DNA from: Euptelea pleiosperma
Lineage: Eukaryota > Streptophyta > Magnoliopsida > Ranunculales > Eupteleaceae
Direction of reading: 5' to 3'
NCBI GenBank assembly: GCA_035048495.1
Contig: JASUTR010000162.1
Location: forward strand, 1-64,000
DNA: 64,000 nucleotides
A program made the translations under genes and the position numbers. Below the pieces are notes generated by a model. That model was not told the origin of the DNA, did no database searches, and was given only the letters and a program-made list of their open reading frames with translations. Positions 1-10,900 of the stretch are shown piece after piece. The first letter of the stretch is position 1, and each line of letters starts with the position of its first letter.

Positions 1-1776
1 TTGGACTCAGTTTGTGTGTTACATTCCGAAGCCTATAACTTGTGACTTTGTCGCAACCGAACCTCGTAATTGGACTCAAACTCTTCCATTACTATTGTTT
101 CAACATATTTGAAGTGTTGGAATAAGATTTGGGACAGTCGAAAGAATTTGCTCCATCCGTGCGTCAACGTCTCAAATTGGACTCAGTTTGTGTGTTACAT
201 TCCGAAGCCTATAACTTGGGACTTTTGTCGTAACCGAACCTCGTAATTGGACTCGAACTCTTCCATTACTATTGTTTCAACACATTTGAAGTGTTTTGAA
301 CAGGATTTGGGACAGTCGAAACAAGTTAGCTCCATCCCTGCGTCAAAGTCTCAAATTGACTCAGTTTGTGTGTACATTCCCAAAGCCTATAACTTGTGAC
401 ATTTTCATAACCGAACCTCGTAATTGGACTCAAACTCTTCCATTACTATTGTTTCAACACATTTGAAGTGTTTGAACAAGATTCGGGACAGTCGAACAAG
501 TTAGCTCCATCCGTACGTCAACGTCTCAAATTGGACTCAGTTTGTGTGTTACATTCCAAAGCCTATAACTTGTGACTTTGTCGCAACCGAACCTCGTAAC
601 TATACTCAAACTCTTCCATTACTATTGTTTCAACACATTTGAAGTGTTTGAACAAGATTCGGGACAGTCGAAACAAGTTAGCTCCATCCGTGCGTCAACG
701 TCTCAAATTGGACTCAGTTTGTGAGTTACATTCCAAAGCCTATAAATTGTGACTTTGTCGCAACCAAACCTCGTAACTTTACTCAAACTCTTGCATTACT
801 ATTGTTTCATCACATTTGAAGTGTCCGAAGAAGATTCGGGATTGTCGAAACAAGTTAGCTCCATCCGTGCGTCAACGTTTAAAATTGGACTCAGTTTGTG
901 TGTTACATTCTAAAGCCTATAACTTGTGACTTTGTCGCAACCGGACCTCGTAATTGGACTCAAACTTTACATTACTAGTTGTTTCAACATATTTGAAGTG
1001 TTGGAATAAGATTTGGGACAGGTCGAAACAATTTAGTCTCCATCCGTGCGTCAACGTCTCTAATTGGACTCATTTGTGTGTTACATTTCCGAAGCCTATA
1101 ACCTTGTGACTTTGTGCGTAACCGAACCTCGTAATTGGACTCAAACTCTTCCAGTTACTATTGTTTCAACACAGTTGAATGTGTTTGAACAAGATTTGGG
1201 ACAGTCGAAACAAGTTAGCTCCATCCGTGCGTCAACGTCTCAATTGGACTAAGTTTGTGTGTTACATTCCAAAGCCTATAACTTGTGACATTTTCGTAAC
1301 CGAACCCTCGTATTGGACTCAAACTCTTCCATTACTATTTTTTCAACACATTTGAAGTGTTTGAACAAGATTCGGGACAGTCGAAACAAGTTAGCTCCAT
1401 CCGTACGTCAACGTCTCAAATTGGGACTCAGTTTGTGTGTTACATTCCAAAGCCTATAACTTGTGACTTTGTCGCAACCGAACCTCGTAACTTTACTCAA
1501 ACTCTTCCATTACTATTGTTTCAAACACATTTGAAGTGTCCGAACAAGATTCGGGACAGTCGAAACAAGTTAGCTCCATCCGTGCGTCAACGTCTCAAAT
1601 TGGACTCAGTTTGTGAGTTACATTCCAAAGCCTATAAATTGTGATTTGTCGCAACCAAACCTCGTAACTTTACTCAAACTCTTCCATTACTATTGTTTCA
1701 TCACATTTGAAGTGTCCGAAGAAGATTCGGGACTTTCGAAACAAGTTAGCTCCATCCGTGCGTCAACGTTTAAAAT
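1..1776 (+). repeat. Indel-rich copy of the 2,836-4,605 segment
   Basis: These ten monomers have the same type order and private variants as the segment starting at 2,836, offset about 2,835 bases (16 monomers). Both carry GGACTCGAAC (249 and 3084) and GTCGAAAGAATTT (near 137 and 2972). Unlike that segment, this copy has many one-base insertions and deletions, for example CTAGTTG near 984, AGGTCGAAAC near 1020, CATTTCCGAAG near 1085, ACCTTGTGAC near 1101, TTTGTGCGTAACC near 1109 and CACAGTTGAATGTG near 1171. The indels are scattered over all types and are not inherited by other copies, which points to a poor-quality consensus rather than to sequence evolution. Confidence 0.75.
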
Positions 1777-2835
1777 TGGACTCAGTTTGTGTGTTACATT
1801 CCGAAGCCTATAACTTGGGACTTTGTCGTAACCGAACCTCGTAATTGGTCACAAACTCTTCCGTTACTATTGTTTCAACATATTTGAAGTGTTGGAATAA
1901 GATTTGGGACAGTCGAAACAAGTTAGCTCCATCCGTGCGTCAACGTCTCAAATTGGACTCAGTTTGTGTGTTACATTCCGAAGCCTATAACTTGGGACTT
2001 TGTCGTAACCGAACCTCGTAATTGGACTCAAACTCTTCCATTACTATTGTTTAAACACATTTGAAGTGTTTGAATAAGATTCGGGACAGTCGAAACAAGT
2101 TAGCTCCATCCGTGCGTCAACGTCTCAAATTGGACTCAGTTTGTGTGTTACATTCCGAAGCCTATAACTTGTGACTTTGTCGCAACCGACCTCGTAATTG
2201 GACTCAAACTATTCCATTACTATTGTTTCAACACATTTGAAGTGTTTGAAACAAGATTTGGGACAGTCGAAACAAGTTAGCTCCATCCGTGCGTCAACGT
2301 CTCAAATTGGCCTCAGTTTGTGTGTTACATTCCAAAGCCTATAACTTGTGACTTTGTCGCAACCGAACCTCGTAACTTTACTCAAACTCTTCCATTACTA
2401 TTGTTTCAACACATTTGAAGTGTTTGAACAAGATTCGGGACAGTCGAAACAAGTTAGCTCCATCCGTGCGTCAACGTCTCAAATTGGACTCAGTTTGTGA
2501 GTTACATTCCAAAGCCTATAAATTGTGATTTGTCACAACCAAACCTCGTAACTTTACTCAAACTCTTCCATTACTATTGTTTCATCACATTTGAAGTGTC
2601 CGAAGAAGATTCGGGACTGTCGAAACAAGTTAGCTCCATCCGTGCGTCAACGTTTAAATTGGACTCAGTTTGTGTGTTACATTCTGAAGCCTATAACTTG
2701 TGACTTTGTCGCAACCGAACCTCGTAACTTGACTCAAACTCTTCCATTACTATTGTTTCAACACATTTGAAGTGTCCGAACAAGATTCGGGACAGTCGAA
2801 ACAAGTTAGCTCCATCCGTGCGTCAACGTCTCAAA
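1777..2835 (+). repeat. Six ordinary monomers between two duplicated segments
   Basis: Six monomers separate the 1-1,776 segment from its cleaner copy at 2,836. The first carries a private change, GGTCACAAACTCTTCCG near 1848. The fourth monomer (from about 2309) opens with TTGGCCTCAG, a variant that recurs at the same place in later 32-type blocks (6377, 32727, 56777, 62437). The E monomer at about 2486 has the one-base-short GTGATTTGTCACAACC, also found at 27105, 32944, 49566, 56995 and 62651. No gene or other element is visible. Confidence 0.8.
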
Positions 2836-3012
2836 TTGGACTCAGTTTGTGTGTTACATTCCGAAGCCTATAACTTGTGACTTTGTCGCAACCGAACCTC
2901 GTAATTGGACTCAAACTCTTCCATTACTATTGTTTCAACATATTTGAAGTGTTGGAATAAGATTTGGGACAGTCGAAAGAATTTAGCTCCATCCGTGCGT
3001 CAACGTCTCAAA
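2836..3012 (+). repeat. Type A monomer, representative
   Basis: Type A reads CATTCCGAAGCC, then CTTGTGACTTTGTCGCAACC, then GAACCTCGTAATTGGACTC, then CAACATATTTGAAGTGTTGG followed by AATAAGATTTGGGACAG. The TTTGGG form removes one CpG from the dyad that in types C, D and E reads TTCGGG. This copy carries the subclass variant GTCGAAAGAATTTAG; most A copies read GTCGAAACAATTTAG or GTCGAAACAAGTTAG. It is usually followed by type B. Confidence 0.9.
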
Positions 3013-3543
3013 TTGGACTCAGTTTGTGTGTTACATTCCGAAGCCTATAACTTGGGACTTTGTCGTAACCGAACCTCGTAATTGGACTCGAACTCTTCCA
3101 TTACTATTGTTTCAACACATTTGAAGTGTTTGAACATGATTTGGGACAGTCGAAACAAGTTAGCTCCATCCGTGCGTCAACGTCTCAAATTGGACTCAGT
3201 TTGTGTGTTACATTCCAAAGCCTATAACTTGTGACTTTTTCATAACCGAACCTCGTAATTGGACTCAAACTCTTCCATTACTATTGTTTCAACACATTTG
3301 AAGTGTTTGAACAAGATTCGGGACAGTCGAAACAAGTTAGCTCCATCCGTACGTCAACGTCTCAAATTGGACTCAGTTTGTGTGTTACATTCCAAAGCCT
3401 ATAACTTGTGACTTTGTCGCAACCGAACCTCGTAACTTTACTCAAACTCTTCCATTACTATTGTTTCAACACATTTGAAGTGTTTGAACAAGATTCGGGA
3501 CAGTCGAAACAAGTTAGCTCCATCCGTGCGTCAACGTCTCAAA

Positions 3544-3720
3544 TTGGACTCAGTTTGTGAGTTACATTCCAAAGCCTATAAATTGTGACTTTGTCGCAAC
3601 CAAACCTCGTAACTTTACTCAAACTCTTGCATTACTATTGTTTCATCACATTTGAAGTGTCCGAAGAAGATTCGGGACTGTCGAAACAAGTTAGCTCCAT
3701 CCGTGCGTCAACGTTTAAAA
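3544..3720 (+). repeat. Type E monomer, representative
   Basis: Type E is the most divergent and easiest to score. It has TTTGTGAGTTAC, CCTATAAATTGTGAC, CAACCAAACCTCGTAAC, TTTCATCACATTTGAAG, GTGTCCGAAGAAGATTCGGG, GACTGTCGAAAC and ends with CGTTTAAAA instead of CGTCTCAAA. The A-to-T change inside the dyad (GGGACTGTCG) is nearly exclusive to this type. It is almost always followed by type F or an F/B hybrid. Its translation accounts for most of the short reading frames in the window. Confidence 0.9.
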
Positions 3721-3897
3721 TTGGACTCAGTTTGTGTGTTACATTCTAAAGCCTATAACTTGTGACTTTGTCGCAACCGGACCTCGTAATTGGACTCAAA
3801 CTCTTACATTACTATTGTTTCAACATATTTGAAGTGTTGGAATAAGATTTGGGACAGTCGAAACAAGTTAGCTCCATCCGTGCGTCAACGTCTCAAA
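3721..3897 (+). repeat. Type F monomer, representative
   Basis: Type F resembles A in its second half (CAACATATTTGAAGTGTTGG, AATAAGATTTGGGACAG) but has CATTCTAAAGCC or CATTCTGAAGCC near the start, ACCGGACCTCG in the middle and CTCTTACATTAC instead of CTCTTCCATTAC. A common subclass has lost one base (CATTCTAAGCC, near 17011, 18600, 20190, 26380, 27618, 36828, 38407, 51669), and another has lost one G (CAACCGACCTCG). It sits between E and B. Confidence 0.88.
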
Positions 3898-4074
3898 TTG
3901 GACTCAGTTTGTGTGTTACATTCCGAAGCCTATAACTTGGGACTTTGTCGTAACCGAACCTCGTAATTGGACTCAAACTCTTCCATTACTATTGTTTCAA
4001 CACATTTGAAGTGTTTGAACAAGATTTGGGACAGTCGAAACAAGTTAGCTCCATCCGTGCGTCAACGTCTCAAA
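3898..4074 (+). repeat. Type B monomer, representative
   Basis: Type B is defined by CTTGGGACTTTGTCGTAACC (GGGAC in place of GTGAC, and CGTAACC in place of CGCAACC) after CATTCCGAAGCC, with CAACACATTTGAAGTGTTTG and AAGATTTGGGACAG. A subclass has GAACATGATTTGGG and CCATCCCTGCGTC (for example near 7,205, 11,626 and 33,551). Another has TGTTTAAACACATT (for example near 2050, 6119, 8773 and 32469). It follows A or F and precedes C. Confidence 0.9.
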
Positions 4075-4251
4075 TTGGACTAAGTTTGTGTGTTACATTC
4101 CAAAGCCTATAACTTGTGACATTTTCGTAACCGAACCTCGTAATTGGACTCAAACTCTTCCATTACTATTTTTTCAACACATTTGAAGTGTTTGAACAAG
4201 ATTCGGGACAGTCGAAACAAGTTAGCTCCATCCGTACGTCAACGTCTCAAA
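4075..4251 (+). repeat. Type C monomer, representative
   Basis: Type C has CTTGTGACATTTTCGTAACC (or TTTTCATAACC) where other types read GACTTTGTCG. It often opens with TTGGACTAAG and often ends with CCATCCGTACGTCAACG, which creates ACGTCAACGT. This copy also has ACTATTTTTTCAAC, which recurs at 5053, 10713, 31581, 55630 and 61287. Two adjacent C monomers, the first with TTTTCGTAACC and the second with TTTTCATAACC, mark the start of the regular blocks from 22,468 onwards. Confidence 0.9.
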
Positions 4252-4428
4252 TTGGACTCAGTTTGTGTGTTACATTCCAAAGCCTATAACTTGTGACTTT
4301 GTCGCAACCGAACCTCGTAACTTTACTCAAACTCTTCCATTACTATTGTTTCAACACATTTGAAGTGTCCGAACAAGATTCGGGACAGTCGAAACAAGTT
4401 AGCTCCATCCGTGCGTCAACGTCTCAAA
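4252..4428 (+). repeat. Type D monomer, representative
   Basis: Type D has CATTCCAAAGCC, CTTTGTCGCAACCGAACCTC and GTAACTTTACTCAAAC in place of GTAATTGGACTCAAAC, with CAACACATTTGAAGTGT and AAGATTCGGGACAGTCG. The linker before the dyad varies among TTTGAACAAG, CCGAACAAG, TTCGAACAAG and the one-base-short CGAACAAG. It precedes E in most modules. Because it lacks TTGGACTC in the middle, it has lost one of the two internal copies of the 11-bp word present in A, B, C and F. Confidence 0.88.
4378..4394 (+). other. CENP-B-box-like imperfect dyad (one example of the per-monomer motif)
   Basis: Each monomer contains ATTCGGGACAGTCGAAA or a variant. Against the known CENP-B box core nTTCGnnnnAnnCGGGn, this copy matches TTCG, the central A and the following CG, but has AA where GG is expected. 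It is also an imperfect palindrome (TTC and GAA outside, GAC and GTC inside, around a central A). Types A, B and F read TTTGGG (a CpG-to-TpG change) and type E reads GGGACTGTCG (central A to T), so only C and D keep this form. CENP-B is known mainly from mammals. I claim resemblance only, and chance is a live alternative. Confidence 0.3.
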
Positions 4429-4605
4429 TTGGACTCAGTTTGTGAGTTACATTCCAAAGCCTATAAATTGTGACTTTGTCGCAACCAAACCTCGTAACTT
4501 TACTCAAACTCTTCCATTACTATTGTTTCATCACATTTGAAGTGTCCGAAGAAGATTCGGGACTGTCGAAACAAGTTAGCTCCATCCGTGCGTCAACGTT
4601 TAAAA

Positions 4606-4959
4606 TTGGACTCAGTTTGTGTGTTACATTCCGAAGCCTATAACTTGGGACTTTGTCGTAACCGAACCTCGTAATTGGACTCAAACTCTTCCATTACTAT
4701 TGTTTCAACATATTTGAAGTGTTGGAATAAGATTTGGGACAGTCGAAACAAGTTAGCTCCATCCGTGCGTCAACGTCTCAAATTGGACTCAGTTTGTGTG
4801 TTACATTCCGAAGCCTATAACTTGGGACTTTGTCGTAACCGAACCTCGTAATTGGACTCAAACTCTTCCATTACTATTGTTTCAACACATTTGAAGTGTT
4901 TGAACAAGATTTGGGACAGTCGAAACAAGTTAGCTCCATCCGTGCGTCAACGTCTCAAA
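4606..4959 (+). repeat. F/B hybrid monomer followed by a B monomer
   Basis: The monomer at 4606 joins a B-type first half (CATTCCGAAGCC, CTTGGGACTTTGTCGTAACC) to an F/A-type second half (CAACATATTTGAAGTGTTGG, AATAAGATTTGGG). It is followed at 4783 by a normal B. The same hybrid stands at about 1777. It looks like the product of an exchange within a monomer. Confidence 0.7.
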
Positions 4960-7900
4960 TTGGACTAAGTTTGTGTGTTACATTCCAAAGCCTATAACTT
5001 GTGACATTTTCGTAACCGAACCTCGTAATTGGACTCAAACTCTTCCATTACTATTTTTTCAACACATTTGAAGTGTTTGAACAAGATTCGGGACAGTCGA
5101 AACAAGTTAGCTCCATCCGTACGTCAACGTCTCAAATTGGACTCAGTTTGTGTGTTACATTCCAAAGCCTATAACTTGTGACTTTGTCGCAACCGAACCT
5201 CGTAACTTTACTCAAACTCTTCCATTACTATTGTTTCAACACATTTGAAGTGTCCGAACAAGATTCGGGACAGTCGAAACAAGTTAGCTCCATCCGTGCG
5301 TCAACGTCTCAAATTGGACTCAGTTTGTGTGTTACATTCCGAAGCCTATAACTTGGGACTTTGTCGTAACCGAACCTCGTAATTGGACTCAAACTGTTCC
5401 ATTACTATTGTTTCAACACATTTGAAGTGTTTGAACAAGATTCGGGACAGTCGAAACAAGTTAGCTCCATCCGTACGTCAACGTCTCAAATTGGACTCAG
5501 TTTGTGTGTTACATTCAAAAGCCTATAACTTGTGACTTTGTCGCAACCGAACCTCGTAACTTTACTCAAACTCTTCCATTACTATTGTTTCAACACATGT
5601 GAAGTGTTTGAACAAGATTCGGGACAGTCGAAACAAGTTAGCTCCATCCGTACGTCAACGTCTCAAATTGGACTCAGTTTGTGTGTTACATTCAAAAGCC
5701 TATAACTTGTGACTTTGTCGCAACCGAACCTCGTAACTTTACTCAAACTCTTCCATTACTATTGTTTCAACACATTTGAAGTGTCCGAACAAGATTCGGG
5801 ACAGTCGAAACAAGTTAGCTCCATCCGTGCGTCAACGTCTCAAATTGGACTCAGTTTGTGTGTTACATTCCGAAGCCTATAACTTGTGACTTTGTCGCAA
5901 CCGAACCCCGTAATTGGACTCAAACTCTTCCATTACTATTGTTTCAACATATTTGAAGTGTTGGAATAAGATTTGGGACAGTCGAAACAATTTAGCTCCA
6001 TCCGTGCGTCAACGTCTCAAATTGGACTCAGTTTGTGTGTTACATTCCGAAGCCTATAACTTGGGACTTTGTCGTAACCGAACCTCGTAATTGGACTCAA
6101 ACTCTTCCATTACTATTGTTTAAACACATTTGAAGTATTTGAACAAGATTCGGGACAGTCGAAACAAGTTAGCTCCATCCGTGCGTCAACGTCTCAAATT
6201 GGACTCAGTTTGAGTGTTACATTCCGAAGCCTATAACTTGTGACTTTGTCGCAACCGGACCTCGTAATTGGACTCAAACTATTCCATTACTATTGTTTCA
6301 ACACATTTAAAGTGTTGGAACAAGATTTGGGACAGTCGAAACAAGTTAGCTCCATCCGTGCGTCAACGTCTCAAATTGGCCTCAGTTTGTGTGTTACATT
6401 CCAAAGCCTATAACTTGTGACTTTGTCGCAACCGAACCTCGTAACTTTACTCAAACTCTTCCATTACTATTGTTTCAACACATTTGAAGTGTTTGAACAA
6501 GATTCGGGACAGTCGAAACAAGTTAGCTCCATCCGTGCGTCAACGTCTCAAATTGGACTCAGTTTGTGAGTTACATTCCAAAGCCTATAAATTGTGATTT
6601 GTCGCAACCAAACCTCGTAACTTTACTCAAACTCTTCCATTACTATTGTTTCATCACATTTGAAGTGTCCGAAGAAGATTCGGGACTGTCGAAACAAGTT
6701 AGCTCCATCCGTGCGTCACCGTTTAAAATTGGACTCAGTTTGTGTGTTACATTCCAAAGCCTATAACTTGTGACTTTGTCGCAACCGAACCTCGTAACTT
6801 TACTCAAACTCTTCCATTACTATTGTTTCAACACATTTGAAGTGTCCGAACAAGATTCGGGACAGTCGAAACAAGTTAGCTCCATCCGTGCGTCAACGTC
6901 TCAAATTGGACTCAGTTTGTGTGTTACATTCCGAAGCCTATAACTTGTGACTTTGTCGCAACCGAACCTCGTAATTGGACTCAAACTCTTCCATTACTAT
7001 TGTTTCAACATATTTGAAGTGTTGGAATAAGATTTGGGACAGTCGAAAGAATTTAGCTCCATCCGTGCGTCAACGTCTCAAATTGGACTCAGTTTGTGTG
7101 TTACATTCCGAAGCCTATAACTTGGGACTTTGTCGTAACCGAACCTCGTAATTGGACTCAAACTCTTCCATTACTATTGTTTCAACACATTTGAAGTGTT
7201 TGAACATGATTTGGGACAGTCGAAACAAGTTAGCTCCATCCCTGCGTCAACGTCTCAAATTGGACTCAGTTTGTGTGTTACATTCCAAAGCCTATAACTT
7301 GTGACATTTTCATAACCGAACCTCGTAATTGGACTCAAACTCTTCCATTACTATTGTTTCAACACATTTGAAGTGTTTGAACAAGATTCGGGACAGTCGA
7401 AACAAGTTAGCTCCATCCGTACGTCAACGTCTCAAATTGGACTCAGTTTGTGTGTTACATTCCAAAGCCTATAACTTGTGACTTTGTCGCAACCGAACCT
7501 CGTAACTTTACTCAAACTCTTCCATTACTATTGTTTCAACACATTTGAAGTGTTTGAACAAGATTCGGGACAATCGAAACAAGTTAGCTCCATCCGTGCG
7601 TCAACGTCTCAAATTGGACTCAGTTTGTGAGTTACATTCCAAAGCCTATAAATTGTGACTTTGTCGCAACCAAACCTCGTAACTTTACTCAAACTCTTCC
7701 ATTACTATTGTTTCATCACATTTGAAGTGTCCGAAGAAGATTCGGGACTGTCGAAACAAGTTAGCTCCATCCGTGCGTCAACGTTTAAAATTGGACTCAG
7801 TTTGTGTGTTACATTCTGAAGCCTATAACTTGTGACTTTGTCGCAACCGGACCTCGTAATTGGACTCAAACTCTTACATTACTATTGTTTCAACATATTT

Positions 7901-7967
7901 GAAGTGTTGGAATAAGATTTGGGACAGTCGAAACAAGTTAGCTCCATCCGTGCGTCAACGTCTCAAA
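4960..7967 (+). repeat. Segment matching the distal half of the 32-type blocks
   Basis: From the C monomer at 4960 onwards the type order and rare variants follow index 15 to 30 of the 32-type blocks at 31,487, 55,538 and 61,196. Shared marks are ACTATTTTTTCAAC, CATTCAAAAGCC, a substituted CACATGTGAAG (near 5594), TTTGAGTGTTAC (near 6207), TTTAAAGTGTTGG and TTGGCCTCAG. Relative to those blocks there is one additional monomer (5314-5490). This shows that the irregular domain contains the same ancestral block material. Confidence 0.75.
5314..5490 (+). repeat. Extra monomer relative to homologous blocks
   Basis: Between the C-D pair (4960, 5137) and the two CATTCAAAAGCC monomers (5491, 5668) there is one monomer that the homologous segments at 31,487, 55,538 and 61,196 lack. 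It combines a B-like first half (CATTCCGAAGCC, CTTGGGACTTTGTCGTAACC) with a C-like end (AAGATTCGGGACAG, CCGTACGTC) and has a private AAACTGTTCC. It looks like a hybrid gained by unequal exchange. Confidence 0.65.
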
Positions 7968-10900
7968 TTGGACTCAGTTTGTGTGTTACATTCCGAAGCC
8001 TATAACTTGGGACTTTGTCGTAACCGAACCTCGTAATTGGACTCAAACTCTTCCATTACTATTGTTTCAACACATTTGAAGTGTTTGAACAAGATTCGGG
8101 ACAGTCGAAACAAGTTAGCTCCATCCGTGCGTCAACGTCTCAAATTGGACTCAGTTTGTGTGTTACATTCCAAAGCCTATAACTTGTGACTTTGTCGCAA
8201 CCGAACCTCGTAACTTGACTCAAACTCTTCCATTACTATTGTTTCAACACATTTGAAGTGTTTGAACAAGATTCGGGACAGTCGAAACAAGTTAGCTCCA
8301 TCCGTACGTCAACGTCTCAAATTGGACTCAGTTTGTGTGTTACATTCCAAAGCCTATAACTTGTGACTTTGTCGCAACCGAACCTCGTAACTTTACTCAA
8401 ACTCTTCCATTACTATTGTTTCAACACATTTGAAGTGTCCGAACAAGATTCGGGACAGTCGAAACAAGTTAGCTCCATCCGTGCGTCAACGTCTCAAATT
8501 GGACTCAGTTTGTGTGTTACATTCCGAAGCCTATAACTTGTGACTTTGTCGCAACCGAACCCCGTAATTGGACTCAAACTCTTCCATTACTATTGTTTCA
8601 ACATATTTGAAGTGTTGGAATAAGATTTGGGACAGTCGAAACAATTTAGCTCCATCCGTGCGTCAACGTCTCAAATTGGACTCAGTTTGTGTGTTACATT
8701 CCGAAGCCTATAACTTGGGACTTTGTCGTAACCGAACCTCGTAATTGGACTCAAACTCTTCCATTACTATTGTTTAAACACATTTGAAGTGTTTGAACAA
8801 GATTCGGGACAGTCGAAACAAGTTAGCTCCATCCGTGCGTCAACGTCTCAAATTGGACTCAGTTTGTGTGTTACATTCCGAAGCCTATAACTTGTGACTT
8901 TGTCGCAACCGACCTCGTAATTGGACTCAAACTCTTCCATTACTATTGTTTCAACACATTTGAAGTGTTGGAACAAGATTTGGGACAGTCGAAACAAGTT
9001 AGCTCCATCCGTGCGTCAACGTCTCAAATTGGACTCAGTTTGTGTGTTACATTCCAAAGCCTATAACTTGTGACTTTGTCGCAACCGAACCTCGTAACTT
9101 TACTCAAACTCTTCCATTACTATTGTTTCAACACATTTGAAGTGTTTGAACAAGATTCGGGACAGTCGAAACAAGTTAGCTCCATCCGTGCGTCAACGTC
9201 TCAAATTGGACTCAGTTTGTGAGTTACATTCCAAAGCCTATAAATTGTGATTTGTCGCAACCAAACCTCGTAACTTTACTCAAACTCTTCCATTACTATT
9301 GTTTCATCACATTTGAAGTGTCCGAAGAAGATTCGGGACTGTCGAAACAAGTTAGCTCCATCCGTGCGTCAACGTTTAAAATTGGACTCAGTTTGTGTGT
9401 TACATTCCAAAGCCTATAACTTGTGACTTTGTCGCAACCGAACCTCGTAACTTTACTCAAACTCTTCCATTACTATTGTTTCAACACATTTGAAGTGTCC
9501 GAACAAGATTCGGGACAGTCGAAACAAGTTAGCTCCATCCGTGCGTCAACGTCTCAAATTGGACTCAGTTTGTGTGTTACATTCCGAAGCCTATAACTTG
9601 TGACTTTGTCGTAACCGAACCTCGTAATTGGACTCAAACTCTTCCATTACTATTGTTTCAACACATTTGAAGTGTTTGAAAATGATTTGGGACAGTCGAA
9701 ACAAGTTAGCTCCATCCTGCGTCAACGTCTCAAATTGGACTCAGTTTGTGTGTTACATTCCAAAGCCTATAACTTGTGACATTTTCATAACCGAACCTCG
9801 TAATTGGACTCAAACTCTTCCATTACTATTGTTTCAACACATTTGAAGTGTTTGAACAAGATTCGGGACAGTCGAAACAAGTTAGCTCCATCCGTACGTC
9901 AACGTCTCAAATTGGACTCAGTTTGTGTGTTACATTCCAAAGCCTATAACTTGTGACTTTGTCGCAACCGAACCTCGTAACTTTACTCAAACTCTTCCAT
10001 TACTATTGTTTCAACACATTTGAAGTGTTTGAACAAGATTCGGGACAGTCGAAACAAGTTAGCTCCATCCGTGCGTCAACGTCTCAAATTGGACTCAGTT
10101 TGTGAGTTACATTCCAAAGCCTATAAATTGTGACTTTGTCGCAACCAAACCTCGTAACTTTACTCAAACTCTTCCATTACTATTGTTTCATCACATTTGA
10201 AGTGTCCGAAGAAGATTCGGGACTGTCGAAACAAGTTAGCTCCATCCGTGCGTCAACGTTTAAAATTGGACTCAGTTTGTGTGTTACATTCTGAAGCCTA
10301 TAACTTGTGACTTTGTCGCAACCGGACCTCGTAATTGGACTCAAACTCTTACATTACTATTGTTTCAACATATTTGAAGTGTTGGAATAAGATTTGGGAC
10401 AGTCGAAACAAGTTAGCTCCATCCGTGCGTCAACGTCTCAAATTGGACTCAGTTTGTGTGTTACATTCCGAAGCCTATAACTTGGGACTTTGTCGTAACC
10501 GAACCTCGTAATTGGACTCAAACTCTTCCATTACTATTGTTTCAACACATTTGAAGTGTTTGAACAAGATTTGGGACAGTCGAAACAAGTTAGCTCCATC
10601 CGTGCGTCAACGTCTCAAATTGGACTAAGTTTGTGTGTTACATTCCAAAGCCTATAACTTGTGACATTTTCGTAACCGAACCTCGTAATTGGACTCAAAC
10701 TCTTCCATTACTATTTTTTCAACACATTTGAAGTGTTTGAACAAGATTCGGGACAGTCGAAACAAGTTAGCTCCATCCGTACGTCAACGTCTCAAATTGG
10801 ACTCAGTTTGTGTGTTACATTCCAAAGCCTATAACTTGTGACTTTGTCGCAACCGAACCTCGTAACTTTACTCAAACTCTTCCATTACTATTGTTTCAAC

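Larger units (their letters stand above)
2836..4605 (+). repeat. Reference run of monomer types A-B-C-D-E-F-B-C-D-E
   Basis: Ten clean monomers of exactly 177 bases start at 2836, 3013, 3190, 3367, 3544, 3721, 3898, 4075, 4252 and 4429. They show the preferred succession of types in the array, and both common modules (A-B-C-D-E and F-B-C-D-E) are present back to back. The run is duplicated with indels at 1-1,776. Its start resembles 6,909 onwards at an offset of about 4,070 bases (23 monomers), sharing GTCGAAAGAATTT at 2972 and 7042. The succession repeats, with variations, throughout the window. Confidence 0.9.

Noticed and set aside
1357..1644. The longest plus-strand reading frame (95 codons) and the many 62-85-codon frames like it
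   Set aside because: They are translations of one or one and a half satellite monomers, repeat almost identically along the array, and start and stop at fixed monomer sites. Because 177 is a multiple of 3 the frame persists from monomer to monomer, so near-identical frames recur by geometry alone.
4378..4394. A true CENP-B box
   Set aside because: The two G residues at the end of the required core are replaced by A in every monomer type, and the central A is lost in type E. It is reported only as a resemblance.
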